Part shown: in pieces, positions 20,916-28,698 of the stretch | Layout: every line of letters begins with the position of its first letter | Position numbering within the stretch: position 1 is the stretch's first letter | DNA from: a virus | Virus record (IMG/VR): IMGVR_UViG_3300046690_000139 | Coordinates: 1-40,804 of that record | Direction: 5' to 3' (one strand) | Length of the DNA: 40,804 bases | The notes under the pieces: model-generated | The model's input: the letters and a program-made list of their open reading frames with translations, nothing else | What the model was told of the DNA's origin: nothing | The model's database searches: none | Position numbers and translations under genes: made by a program

Positions 20916-23327
20916 TTAGAAAGGGCGGCTGTTGTCGTCTTCGAAATTTTGTTCCTGTTTGTAACTGTTTCGCTTCAAAGGTGGTACAGCGAACAAAACT
21001 TTGCCGTTCGACCGCGAAGGCTCTTTGCCCGTCGCCTTGCGCAGGATCGCGCCAGCGTCTTTAATCTGCTTATTGGTCGGCTTGTCGTAACCCATGGCAA
21101 TGCAAACGTCAGTAGCGGACATTTTGACGACCGACAGGCTTTCCCAATCGAAGCGGTCCATAATCAAGTCGGACAGCGGATTACGTTCCGTGTAGATCAT
21201 GTTCGACTCCGACAGCCGTTCCATTTCATCTTTGGTCAACGGGTGCCGCTCACCAGCCAGGTAAAGGGTCTTCGCTTCGGCCCATGCCTGCTGCATGTCG
21301 ATCCCGTGCATGCCGTTCAAGCCCGCGCCGCACTCAATCGTCCAGTAGCGCCGGTTCCCCGTTTCGTCGCGCAGATACGCCCGATCATTCACGGACGCGG
21401 CAGCCGCCGTGCGTCGGGGAAATTTGCTGGTGGCCTTTGCATACGGCAAGCGCAGTTCGTCAACCTTTTTGGTGAGGAAGCCACGCAGAGCGGTAATGTC
21501 TGACTTACTGAAAGTCGCTTCCAGTTCGCCCAACTCCACCAGCCAGTAAGATGCGAACTGCTTCACGCTGTCTTTGTCGGCCGGGTTCAAAATCACGGAT
21601 TCGGCGGCCAGATCGCGGTTATTGTCGGCCAGCCCCATAATCCAAGTCGTCTTACCTGCGCCCTGCGCGCCCTGCAACACAAGCACGCCTTGCATGGCAA
21701 AGCCGTGGTCTTCGAACGCGCACGCCACGGCGCCAATCATCCAGCGGCGCACCAGCACGCGGGCCAGTTCCGGGTCGGCTGCGTCCAGCGTATCGGCCAG
21801 CGCTTCAATGCGCGGCACGCCGTCCCACGGCTTCGAATCAATCCAGTCAGCGGCCGGGTTAACTTTGTTGCCATCGGCCAGCGTGGTGATATAGCCCGGC
21901 ACATTGGCGCGGGGCATGCGGTTGCGGGCACAAAGACTGCCGATAGTGGCCAAACATGCCTCCATGTGGTTATCCTGGCTAAACCGTGTGTTAGGTATGC
22001 TGATTTCCACGTCTTTAGAAATCACGTTGTAACGCGACTCGATCCCATACTGGCGCATCAGGTACGCCAGATTTTCCAGCGTGTCCAGCGGCCCTTTATC
22101 GCCACGGTCTGGAAAACCGAATTCATTCACCGGGTATTCCAGCGGCGTATATTTCGGCGCTGGTGCAGCGGGCGCGGCGGGTGAGGCAGCCGCAGGCGCA
22201 GGTGCAGCCGACACGGGTTCGACGGGCGCGGCCGGTTTAATCGTTTCCGCCGTCATTACCTCGCGTGGATCGCGCGAACGCTCGGCAAGCATTTTCAGCA
22301 CGTCTTCGCCGGTCCAGCCTTCGGCCAGCGCGTCGGCCAAATCCCACCCGTGCGGCTTCTCGCCTGGCTGATAACCCACCATGCGCAAATTCGCATCCGG
22401 CGTGTGGCCGCGTAGCTTCTCGGCAATCGCCATCATTGCCAGCGCACCGCCCTGCTTATGCAGCGGCAGAATGGGCTTAGTTTCTGGGTCCACGTTGGCG
22501 GCCTTTTCTTCCGGCGTCAGCTTTTCGCGGAACATATCGAAGTCAGGCCAGAAGAACACGCGGCGGCCTTGCAAGCGGCGCACGGCGGCTTTGTCGGCGG
22601 CACCCATGCCACCCATCCAGGAAACGACCACGCAGGCGTCGCCCAGCAGCGCCTGCGCTGCGTCCGTGGTCTTTTCGCCTTCCACCACCAGCACGTCGTG
22701 TTCAGGGTATTGCGCCAGCTTGTCCAGCCCGTACAGCGGGCGTTTCATGCGGCCCGTAAGCCCACGGATTTGCCAGCCCACTTTCCCGTTCGTCGGGTGC
22801 GTGCCCCACGACCACGGCACCACCTGTTTGTCCCCGGCTTCGTCGGTATACCGGCCGATGTACATCAGCAGGCGGCCTTCCGAATCGCGGTACGCCCACA
22901 CCTTCGACGGCATGCCAAGCTTAGGGTGCTTAAAGCCCTTCTGCCACGACAGGTTAGGTTCCTGCGGCACGTCTTCAGGAACGGGCATTACCGGCGTATA
23001 GGTCGGCTGTTGCAGCGGCGTGATTTTCGCGGCTTGCTCGCGCGTTTGCGCGTTGTCCACGATGCCGTGCGTTCGCATCAGTTCGCGCGCCGCTTCCACC
23101 TGGTTTTTGTTGTGAAAAACCCAGGCGTACAGGCCCACCAGGTCGCCGCCACGGTCTGATTTTTCATCACTTGAGAATAGCGCCCACTTGCCCGTCGTCA
23201 GGTTCACGGCCAGGGAACCATTGCGCGCCATCCAGTTGTCGCCCACCTTTTTGCCATCAGGCAGCCATTCAGGCACGACCCTGAGCGGGTCCAGCGCAGC
23301 ATTTACAACGCGAAAATCTATTGACAT
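20916..23327 (-). CDS. VapE-like primase/helicase replication protein
   Basis: 803 residues. The N-terminal third looks like a TOPRIM-type primase: VVEGEKTTDA (214-223, Glu216) and FWPDFD (259-264, acidic pair). A Pro/Ala-rich linker follows (about 365-395). The C-terminal part is a VirE/VapE family ATPase with ADWIDSKPWDGVPRIEALAD (493-512), Walker A GAQGAGKTT (553-561), a Walker-B-like WLVELGELEATF and DRAYLRDETGNRRYW. It should unwind and prime phage DNA at the origin. It starts at 23327, sharing a base with the stop of the tandem-HTH gene, so the regulator and this replication gene are made together. Confidence 0.88.
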   Translation of the reverse strand: MSIDFRVVNAALDPLRVVPEWLPDGKKVGDNWMARNGSLAVNLTTGKWALFSSDEKSDRGGDLVGLYAWVFHNKNQVEAARELMRTHGIVDNAQTREQAAKITPLQQPTYTPVMPVPEDVPQEPNLSWQKGFKHPKLGMPSKVWAYRDSEGRLLMYIGRYTDEAGDKQVVPWSWGTHPTNGKVGWQIRGLTGRMKRPLYGLDKLAQYPEHDVLVVEGEKTTDAAQALLGDACVVVSWMGGMGAADKAAVRRLQGRRVFFWPDFDMFREKLTPEEKAANVDPETKPILPLHKQGGALAMMAIAEKLRGHTPDANLRMVGYQPGEKPHGWDLADALAEGWTGEDVLKMLAERSRDPREVMTAETIKPAAPVEPVSAAPAPAAASPAAPAAPAPKYTPLEYPVNEFGFPDRGDKGPLDTLENLAYLMRQYGIESRYNVISKDVEISIPNTRFSQDNHMEACLATIGSLCARNRMPRANVPGYITTLADGNKVNPAADWIDSKPWDGVPRIEALADTLDAADPELARVLVRRWMIGAVACAFEDHGFAMQGVLVLQGAQGAGKTTWIMGLADNNRDLAAESVILNPADKDSVKQFASYWLVELGELEATFSKSDITALRGFLTKKVDELRLPYAKATSKFPRRTAAAASVNDRAYLRDETGNRRYWTIECGAGLNGMHGIDMQQAWAEAKTLYLAGERHPLTKDEMERLSESNMIYTERNPLSDLIMDRFDWESLSVVKMSATDVCIAMGYDKPTNKQIKDAGAILRKATGKEPSRSNGKVLFAVPPLKRNSYKQEQNFEDDNSRPF

Positions 23328-23719
23328 TACGCGGCCACCCCTGCGGCGCTGTCCACCTGCGTTTCCAGGAAAGCCAGCGTATGCAGCGGGATAATTTTCG
23401 CCTCGCAGCGCCAGATTCGCACCGTCTGTTCAGATCGGCCCACCAGCCTGCCAACATCGCGCAAGCTCAGTTTGTTTTTCTCCATGATTTCGAACAGGCG
23501 AGCGGTGCGCGGGTCTAGCTCGCGCGGGCGCGTCGCCAGCTTGGCGCGCAGCTTGTCCAGCAGTTCGTCGGAAATCATGGCCTTACCGGCTGCCCACTGG
23601 CGCACGGTCTTTTCACCCCGCCCCAGCAGCGCGGCCACGTCGGCGCTGTCCAGGTGGTGCCGCCGCATCAGGTAGGTAAGCCGGTCGGCCTGGGTCTTCG
23701 CTGTTTTTGTAGTGGTCAT
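23327..23719 (-). CDS. Tandem helix-turn-helix regulator
   Basis: 130 residues from ATG at 23719. Two HTH units of similar sequence lie about 60 residues apart: LDSADVAALLGRGEKTVRQW (23-42) and LSLRDVGRLVGRSEQTVRIW (84-103). Both have the DVaxLvGRxExTVRxW pattern of Cro/CI-type folds, so the protein is an internal duplication. No cleavage or oligomerisation domain is visible. The gene lies behind a promoter carrying a copy of the 16-bp palindrome (23771-23786), so the protein may bind that palindrome and repress itself and the other copies; this is inference. Confidence 0.82.
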   Translation of the reverse strand: MTTTKTAKTQADRLTYLMRRHHLDSADVAALLGRGEKTVRQWAAGKAMISDELLDKLRAKLATRPRELDPRTARLFEIMEKNKLSLRDVGRLVGRSEQTVRIWRCEAKIIPLHTLAFLETQVDSAAGVAA

Positions 23720-23755
23720 TTCTCGCGCCGCGCAAATAGTAAAAACGTCCAGCGC

Positions 23756-23785
23756 ATTATAGCCCTGGACGTTTCCATAGGTAAA
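23756..23785 (-). promoter_or_regulatory. Operator-promoter of the tandem-HTH gene (copy c)
   Basis: -10 TATAAT (23756-23761), 18-bp spacer, -35 TTTACC (23780-23785). The operator GTTTCCATAGGTAAAT (23771-23786) covers the -35. Placement differs slightly from copies a, b, d and f, where it lies mainly in the spacer. Confidence 0.65.
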
Positions 23786-23801
23786 TAACTTTGTTCCTTT
23801 T

Positions 23802-24311
23802 TTACCGCATCCGTCCGAACGCGGCAGGCGGCAGGCGGGGCACCCAGGAAGGTGCGCCCACGGGCGGGGCTTCTGCGGTCGGCGGCACGTCGGCCACCAG
23901 CGATTCCCGGCTGAAGAATGCGGCCGGGCGTCCATTGATTGTCACGGGCGTTTTCTTCGGCGGCGGAACGCGCAGAACCGGCGCGGGTTCTGTCACGGGT
24001 TCAGGTTTTGCGGCCACGGGTTCGACAGGTGCCGGTTCGACGGCCACGGGCGCTGCGGTCGCTGCCTTCAGTGCCGCTTCCAGTGCGGCCACCTGTTTGC
24101 GAAGCGCCTTAATCGTCGGGCTGCGCCTGCCGATTTCTTCCAGCGTGTCCAGCTTGTTTGCTTCGGCCGTCGTGCGCGGCATCGGCCTATCGCTTAACAC
24201 TTCGTCGGTAACGAAGCGGTCCCCGCATGCGATGTTCATGCACTGGCGGCGGCGCATCGTGCCGCGTGTGTCTTTAACCTGCGTCGCGTGTTTGCATTTC
24301 GGGCACAACAT
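23802..24311 (-). CDS. Zinc-ribbon protein, NrdR/Ogr-like
   Basis: 169 residues from ATG at 24311 (AGAGGA 6 nt upstream; a TTG at 24317 is less likely). The N-terminal ribbon has CPKCKHATQVKDTRGTMRRR and then CMNIACGDRFVTDE. This resembles both the NrdR ribbon (DTR..RRR..C..RF.T) and P2 Ogr/Delta activators. A heptad-like helix (ALRKQVAALEAALKAAT) and a long Pro/Ala-rich tail follow. Since this phage has a P2-like tail, an Ogr-type late activator is possible, but the NrdR-like spacing argues for caution. Confidence 0.75.
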   Translation of the reverse strand: MLCPKCKHATQVKDTRGTMRRRQCMNIACGDRFVTDEVLSDRPMPRTTAEANKLDTLEEIGRRSPTIKALRKQVAALEAALKAATAAPVAVEPAPVEPVAAKPEPVTEPAPVLRVPPPKKTPVTINGRPAAFFSRESLVADVPPTAEAPPVGAPSWVPRLPPAAFGRMR

Positions 24312-24313
24312 AT

Positions 24314-24643
24314 TCAATCCTCTTTAATCGAAATCTTACTGGTCAAGTGAAAGCCACCGCAAAAATCACACTGGTAAGCCCGGCGCGGAACCCCGCGCTT
24401 ACCGTATTCCGCCTGAATGCCTAGCATGTCCATTTGCGCGGCACCAATCGTTCCATACCTGCGCTTGTAGCAGACTATTGCGCCGTCAGGCATGCGCCAG
24501 CCGATGATGGTTCGGCCAGAAATCACGATCACTGCGCGGGCTTCGCGGATAAGTCGGCGCATTGCTTTTGCTTCGTACCCCTTACGGGCTTTTGCTTCCC
24601 GTCCAATTCGGTCACGTGCCCGCGAAAACTGTGCAGCGTTCAT
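24314..24643 (-). CDS. Hypothetical protein with C-terminal zinc knuckle
   Basis: 109 residues. Basic helical N-terminus (RARDRIGREAKARKGYEAKA), a beta region and a C-terminal AYQCDFCGGFHLTSK, where Cys, Cys and His may bind zinc. It overlaps the upstream gene by 4 nt. Not recognised beyond that. Confidence 0.72.
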   Translation of the reverse strand: MNAAQFSRARDRIGREAKARKGYEAKAMRRLIREARAVIVISGRTIIGWRMPDGAIVCYKRRYGTIGAAQMDMLGIQAEYGKRGVPRRAYQCDFCGGFHLTSKISIKED

Positions 24644-24891
24644 GATTCGGCCCCGTCAAAAATCGGATACTTGCCATCGTTGCGCGGGAAAATCGCTTTC
24701 AAGCCTTCATACGGGTTTCGTCGCCAGCTTGCCGCCCGGTCGAATGCTCGCGGCGGCTGATACACCACCCACGTGCCTGGATGAAGCCGGTACAGGCGCA
24801 CAAGCTGTTCGGCCGTAATGTAGTGGCGCTGTCCGTCGTTCTGCGAAGTGACGAAGCCCGGATGAATCACGAAAGCGATTTTCTTTTTCAT
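24640..24891 (-). CDS. Hypothetical protein
   Basis: 83 residues. N-terminal strand MKKKIAFVIHPGFVTSQND, then HYITAEQLVRLYRLHPGTW. Coupled to both neighbours by ATGA-type overlaps. A variant of the 13-mer repeat (24871-24883) covers codons 3-7. Not recognised. Confidence 0.72.
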   Translation of the reverse strand: MKKKIAFVIHPGFVTSQNDGQRHYITAEQLVRLYRLHPGTWVVYQPPRAFDRAASWRRNPYEGLKAIFPRNDGKYPIFDGAES

Positions 24892-25256
24892 GTCAGCAGT
24901 TGCACGTAGTGGCCCAGTTTTCCCCGTTTTGCCGCGCTCCGGGCGCGTATCAGCGCCCGGTTTGCCTTGTAGTAGCGTCGGCTGTACACCTTCACCCGAA
25001 CTTTCATAGGCGCGCTAGGCGGCGGAACGTCTTCGCCTTCGCCAGCCCGGTAAATAGCGCCCCAATCGCCCTGCACGCCAATGTTTCGGTGCCACCCGCA
25101 CACATGGGCGCGGCCTTCCTTATGCGCACGGCGCAGGTGATATTCAACCGTGTTACGGTGCATCGCCAGCACTTCGGCAGCCTGCGCCACCGTCATGTCT
25201 TCGCCAGCCAGGGCAGCCATTACCATTGCGCGGGTTGTCAGTGGTGGCGATTGCAT
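24888..25256 (-). CDS. HTH DNA-binding protein
   Basis: 122 residues. A helix-turn-helix is visible at about 20-44: DMTVAQAAEVLAMHRNTVEY followed by HLRRAHKEG, like winged-helix or sigma-type recognition helices. The C-terminal half is strongly basic (VKVYSRRYYKANRALIRARS). It could regulate or bind replication DNA. Overlaps: 19 nt with the 47-aa gene upstream and 4 nt with the next gene. Confidence 0.75.
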   Translation of the reverse strand: MQSPPLTTRAMVMAALAGEDMTVAQAAEVLAMHRNTVEYHLRRAHKEGRAHVCGWHRNIGVQGDWGAIYRAGEGEDVPPPSAPMKVRVKVYSRRYYKANRALIRARSAAKRGKLGHYVQLLT

Positions 25257-25381
25257 TCCAGCACCCTGATAAGCCGCGCCCTATACCACGGTTCAGGCTC
25301 AAGCCCAAACCATCGGCGCTTGATTCCGTACAGGCGGCCGATATTTGAAGCCGCCCTGCGCGTTTTGAAGGCGGAAAGCAT
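25238..25381 (-). CDS. 47-residue basic protein
   Basis: From ATG at 25381, which overlaps the MazG-like stop (ATGA): MLSAFKTRRAASNIGRLYGI, then KRRWFGLEPEPWYRARLIRV and CNRHH. Basic, aromatic-rich. The overlap on both sides fits the operon. Not recognised. Confidence 0.6.
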   Translation of the reverse strand: MLSAFKTRRAASNIGRLYGIKRRWFGLEPEPWYRARLIRVLECNRHH

Positions 25382-25770
25382 CAGTACGCCTTGCCGCCTT
25401 CTGCCAGCCGGTTTTCCGGTTTGTGGTCGGCGCGCTGCGCGTTGTACGCCAGCTTTTCGACAATCGCGCCCGCCACGTCGTAACCCTTAGCGCCCGCCAG
25501 GTCAAAAATCCGAATCACTGCGTCTGCCAGTTCAACTTCCACCATCGGACGGTGCGGCAGCTTGTCGTCCATCAGGTTTTTGCGGTGGCCTTCCATCGCT
25601 TCGGACACTTCCGAAACAATCAGCATTAGCTTTTCTGGCACGTTGTTGGCCATGCGCAGGTCTTCGCCGGTCTTCAGGTCCGTCCACCATCCAGAAGCGA
25701 ACGACGCGCCGAAACAGCGATCAGTAAGAATTTGCCCCGATACTTCGATTGCGTGGTTGTCATGCTGCAT
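25381..25770 (-). CDS. MazG-like nucleotide pyrophosphohydrolase
   Basis: 129 residues from ATG at 25770. The MazG/all-alpha NTP-PPase motif is seen as LMLIVSEVSEAMEGHRKN (about 48-65, acidic EVSE and E) and VEVELADAVIRIFDLAGAKG (about 76-95, with E, D residues for Mg). Such enzymes hydrolyse NTPs or dNTPs to monophosphates; in phages they may lower ppGpp or clear odd nucleotides. Which substrate is used is not visible. Confidence 0.83.
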   Translation of the reverse strand: MQHDNHAIEVSGQILTDRCFGASFASGWWTDLKTGEDLRMANNVPEKLMLIVSEVSEAMEGHRKNLMDDKLPHRPMVEVELADAVIRIFDLAGAKGYDVAGAIVEKLAYNAQRADHKPENRLAEGGKAY

Positions 25771-25999
25771 TTTTAAATTCCCCTTCCTTTTCCTTCCAGA
25801 GTTGAGATACCCGCCTTTTAACAGCGGTTTCGTGTGCCAGCCCGTGCAGGTGCCCCACGCGCCAGATTTCGTGCTGGCGCTGCCACAGCTTCGGCAGCCC
25901 CATAACGCGCAGCGCGTCCCGTTCCACGTCGCCGCTTTCCACCACAATCACGGGCGGTTCGTAGTCCGTGGCTCGATACGGTGCGCGCTTTGCTTTCAT
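25760..25999 (-). CDS. 79-residue hypothetical protein
   Basis: From ATG at 25999. Basic N-terminus (MKAKRAPYRATDYEPP), a strand PVIVVESGDVERDALRV, then LPKLWQRQHEIWRVGHLHGL and a Lys-rich end. The C-terminal part resembles short phage recognition helices. Overlaps both neighbours. Not recognised. Confidence 0.65.
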   Translation of the reverse strand: MKAKRAPYRATDYEPPVIVVESGDVERDALRVMGLPKLWQRQHEIWRVGHLHGLAHETAVKRRVSQLWKEKEGEFKNAA

Positions 26000-26376
26000 T
26001 TGCCGATGGTCCGCAGTGCGTCGGCAGCGCTTCGCCATACGTCGGCGCGGCCACCAGCTTGTTTAATTGCATCCAGGAACGGACCCTGCGCCTTGCGCTT
26101 GCGGCCCGTCGCCGTCTTCACTTCGCCCGCCAGGAACTGCGCAAACTTCTGCCCCACCATTTCCGGCGTGATTTCAACCGTCACCAGCCCGAACAGGTCC
26201 GAAAAGCCGGGCGGCAGTCCCGTGCTGAACGGGCGCGGATCGCGGATCAAAATGGACCCGTCAGGCAGCCGCTTAATATCGTTCCCCGTCCACGCCGTGC
26301 CGACGTTCGCGCGGAACAGCATGCAGTGCCCCGCCAGCGCGTTGCGGATTTCGTTCTGGATTCCGGTTTCTTTCAT
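25996..26376 (-). CDS. VRR-NUC domain nuclease
   Basis: 126 residues, a stand-alone VRR-NUC (PD-(D/E)XK) domain. Visible motif residues: Asp60 in PPGFSDLFGLV, then Glu85-Val-Lys87 in GEVKTATGRKRKAQ with Gln97, and the closing helix FLDAIKQAGGRADVWRS. Phage VRR-NUC proteins are structure-specific endonucleases for branched DNA. It overlaps the DNA methyltransferase upstream by 4 nt, so the two are made together. Confidence 0.85.
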   Translation of the reverse strand: MKETGIQNEIRNALAGHCMLFRANVGTAWTGNDIKRLPDGSILIRDPRPFSTGLPPGFSDLFGLVTVEITPEMVGQKFAQFLAGEVKTATGRKRKAQGPFLDAIKQAGGRADVWRSAADALRTIGK

Positions 26377-27086
26377 GCTGCCGCCGCAAAAAATGCAGGG
26401 GTTCGAATTGCGCGCAAGTGCGGCGCGTTCGCTTCAAACACAGCCCGCGCAAAACCCATGGGCGTGGCGCTGCGGAAATTGGCCCGGTCGGCGCTGGGCG
26501 GCGCCGTGTGAATCCGGTTATCCGGCGCACCCAGCGACAAGTCGCGGCACGGGGCTGGCATCACAAACCCGCCACCAGTCCACAGGCAGGTTTTCTTCGT
26601 GTAGTTGTCGGCCGGTTCAAATCCCGTGTAGTCGTAAGGGTTGAACGTGTGCGAAGGCTTGCCGAAAATGCCGCTGAAGACAGACACGGGATTTTCGAAA
26701 AACCACGGCGCACCGGACAGCAGGCCCACCATGCGGCATTGTTCTGCCACCAGCGCGGCCTTAGTCTGAAAGTGCTTATCGGCCTTCGCCTTGTGGCTGA
26801 ACCACCGGGCGCCCGATACCGCCACGTCCGTGCAGGGCGGGAAGCCCGCCACGAATACCACGGGCGCGGCCGGAAACAGCCGGAAGAAAGCGCCCAGCAC
26901 GTCGGCGCATTCCACGATGGTTGCGCCGATTCGCGTAATGGTGCCGCCCTTAGCGTTCGGCTCGCTGGTGTGGACCCCTTTCGGGTGTTGCGGGTCCACC
27001 AGTACGGCGTGATAACCCGCATCCACCCAGGGCTGCACCATGTGGCCCGTCAGGTCACACAAAGAAATGATGTAGCCCCGGACCAT
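26373..27086 (-). CDS. DNA (cytosine-5) methyltransferase-like
   Basis: 237 residues. Motif I-like SLCDLTGHMVQPWVDAGYHA (8-27), motif IV GFPPCTDVAVSG with the catalytic Cys85, and motif VI ENP (131-133). NPYDYTGFEP and TKKTCLWTGGGF are typical of the short phage version. The target-recognition region and motif X are not obvious, so it may be a minimal enzyme. Its role may be protection against host restriction. The ATG shares a base with the ParB-like stop. Confidence 0.82.
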   Translation of the reverse strand: MVRGYIISLCDLTGHMVQPWVDAGYHAVLVDPQHPKGVHTSEPNAKGGTITRIGATIVECADVLGAFFRLFPAAPVVFVAGFPPCTDVAVSGARWFSHKAKADKHFQTKAALVAEQCRMVGLLSGAPWFFENPVSVFSGIFGKPSHTFNPYDYTGFEPADNYTKKTCLWTGGGFVMPAPCRDLSLGAPDNRIHTAPPSADRANFRSATPMGFARAVFEANAPHLRAIRTPAFFAAAA

Positions 27087-28069
27087 TACGCTGCGTCCTG
27101 CTCGTCGTCGCCTTCGGGCAGTTCTGCCTGGCTGGCCTTCGCTGCCTTTTCCGCCGCCTTCGCTGCCTGCTGCTTGCGGGTTTCTTCCACCAGCCCGGCC
27201 GCTTTCATCAGTTCGGCCAGCGCGCCCGCCGTCACGGTTACTTCCACGTCAGCGTGTGCGCTGCCGTCTTTCTCTGCGCGGGCCACCACCTTGCGCTGCT
27301 CGGCATTCAGGCCGTGTTTCCTGAACCAGCCCAGCGCGTCCACCACTTCGTCCACCACCTTGCGCGGCAGCCCTGCCGGTTTCAGGTCGCCTTTCTTCAC
27401 GCGCCCGCCACCGGCTGCTGCAACCTTTTCGCCCAGCACGGCGCCCGCGTTTTCGCCTTCCTTTCGCACCAGGTCAATGGCGGCCGTGGCCGATACCTTC
27501 CCGGCCTTAACCATTTCCTGCACGTCGTGGTTAGCGTTCGCCAGGATCAAAAGCTGTTCGACGTGCGGGCGGCTGCGGCCCACTCGCGCTGCAATGTCGC
27601 TGGACGACAGCCCGAATGCGGCCATGCGCTTGTAACCGTTCGCGCGCTCCAAATCAGTCAGCTTGCGCGACTCATTGGAAGTCATGATGCGCGTAAGGCG
27701 GTCTACGTCGTTGCCTTCAAACGCGATAGTGTGAATCCACACGTCGCCGTTTTTATCGGCCAGCGGCGCGCCCATTTCCATGGCGCGCAGCACGGCAAGG
27801 CGTCGGCGGTGTCCGTCCACCACCCACACGCCACCTTCTGCGCGAATGCGGATTTCAATGGGCGGGAACGTGCCACCCGCCACGATGTATTCTGCGAATC
27901 GGTTAATCCCTTCTGCGAACGTTTCGCCGTTTTCGTCCACGGCGTCAGGGTCGCGCAGGTTAAAGCCCGGCTGTTCGTGAATGTCCTCAATGCGTACTTT
28001 GATGGCGTTCGCGCGGGATGCCGTGCCTTCTGCGATCAGGTCACGATACGATTTCTGTTTCTCTGCCAT
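27086..28069 (-). CDS. ParB-family DNA-binding protein, no ParA seen
   Basis: 327 residues. The N-terminal ParB/sulfiredoxin-like domain has VRIEDIHEQPGFNLRDPDAV and VVDGHRRRLAVLRAM (about 106-120; GHRR is the ParB GxRR box). A central HTH follows: FGLSSSDIAARVGRSRPHVE. The C-terminus is Ala/Lys-rich and acidic at the end. Many phages carry solitary ParB-like proteins that act in regulation or nucleases, not partition. AGGAGA precedes the ATG well. No ParA gene is in the window. A DNA target is unknown; the dispersed 13-mer is one candidate. Confidence 0.85.
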   Translation of the reverse strand: MAEKQKSYRDLIAEGTASRANAIKVRIEDIHEQPGFNLRDPDAVDENGETFAEGINRFAEYIVAGGTFPPIEIRIRAEGGVWVVDGHRRRLAVLRAMEMGAPLADKNGDVWIHTIAFEGNDVDRLTRIMTSNESRKLTDLERANGYKRMAAFGLSSSDIAARVGRSRPHVEQLLILANANHDVQEMVKAGKVSATAAIDLVRKEGENAGAVLGEKVAAAGGGRVKKGDLKPAGLPRKVVDEVVDALGWFRKHGLNAEQRKVVARAEKDGSAHADVEVTVTAGALAELMKAAGLVEETRKQQAAKAAEKAAKASQAELPEGDDEQDAA

Positions 28070-28095
28070 TTGTAAGTTCTCCTAGTAATCGGCCG

Positions 28096-28404
28096 TCAGG
28101 CGGCCTTCAAAAAATCCGGTACAAAGTAATCAGAATCGCCATACTCCCGGCGCGTTCCATCGGCCCTATACCAGCATTGCTTCGAACCCTTGCGGTGCAT
28201 TGCACCAGTCATCATTCCAGCCCACGCATACCCGCTACACATGCAAGCCATGGCCCGCGTGTTGCGCTTGTTCATCCAGGCATCCACGCGGAAATCGCGA
28301 CGGCCGCACACTCTGCACTGCGGCACCACGTGATATTTGTCCGGGTGCTGCTTCAGTACGCGGCGCGTTTCGCAATGCCTGCACCGGGTATGAACGCGGG
28401 CCAT
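28096..28404 (-). CDS. Zinc-ribbon-like hypothetical protein
   Basis: 102 residues from ATG at 28404. Cys pairs CRHC (8-11) and CRVC (30-33) suggest a zinc ribbon; MACMCSGYAWAG follows. The C-terminus YGDSDYFVPDFLKAA is a typical tail. It lies 26 nt upstream of ParB. Similar small proteins occur in phage early regions; function unknown. Confidence 0.7.
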   Translation of the reverse strand: MARVHTRCRHCETRRVLKQHPDKYHVVPQCRVCGRRDFRVDAWMNKRNTRAMACMCSGYAWAGMMTGAMHRKGSKQCWYRADGTRREYGDSDYFVPDFLKAA

Positions 28405-28408
28405 CCTG

Positions 28409-28507
28409 TCAGGCCGCGATGTTACGAAGACCGTCCAGGATTGGGCCAATCATCAGCACCAGGCCCAGCACCACACCACCTGCGACGTTGAAAGCGAATT
28501 TCTTCAT
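28409..28507 (-). CDS. 32-residue membrane microprotein
   Basis: From ATG at 28507: MKKFAFNVAGGVVLGLVLMI followed by GPILDGLRNIAA, one span. The ATG overlaps the upstream stop (ATGA) and GGAG lies about 10 nt upstream. The start region holds a variant of the 13-mer (28490-28502). Function unknown. Confidence 0.5.
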   Translation of the reverse strand: MKKFAFNVAGGVVLGLVLMIGPILDGLRNIAA

Positions 28508-28632
28508 GATCCACAAACTCCCTTATTTACGTTTTCACGCGGCGGAAACATCGCCGCACCCCGAAGACTGTCCCATAGCAAATAGATAAACAGGACAGCA
28601 AAAAGCCCGCTAATCACTAGAACCCACCACAT
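28504..28632 (-). CDS. 42-residue membrane protein
   Basis: From ATG at 28632: MWWVLVISGLFAVLFIYLLW, a single membrane span, then a polar tail. First gene after operator-promoter d. Overlaps the next small gene by 4 nt. Confidence 0.5.
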   Translation of the reverse strand: MWWVLVISGLFAVLFIYLLWDSLRGAAMFPPRENVNKGVCGS

Positions 28633-28662
28633 ACAAACCCCGTAACATCACGACTTGCAGCA

Positions 28663-28691
28663 ATTATGGATGTTTCCAAAAGAAAACACAA
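28663..28691 (-). promoter_or_regulatory. Operator-promoter, minus strand (copy d)
   Basis: -35 TTGTGT (28686-28691), 17-bp spacer, -10 CATAAT (28663-28668), with GTTTCCAAAAGAAAAC (28672-28687) as the operator. It lies in the gap after the helicase stop and drives the block ending with ParB and downstream genes. Confidence 0.75.
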
Positions 28692-28698
28692 CCAGTTT

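Noticed and set aside
25562-26644. 360-residue plus-strand frame
   Set aside because: It runs antisense to MazG-like, VRR-NUC and methyltransferase genes and shows no protein-like motif.
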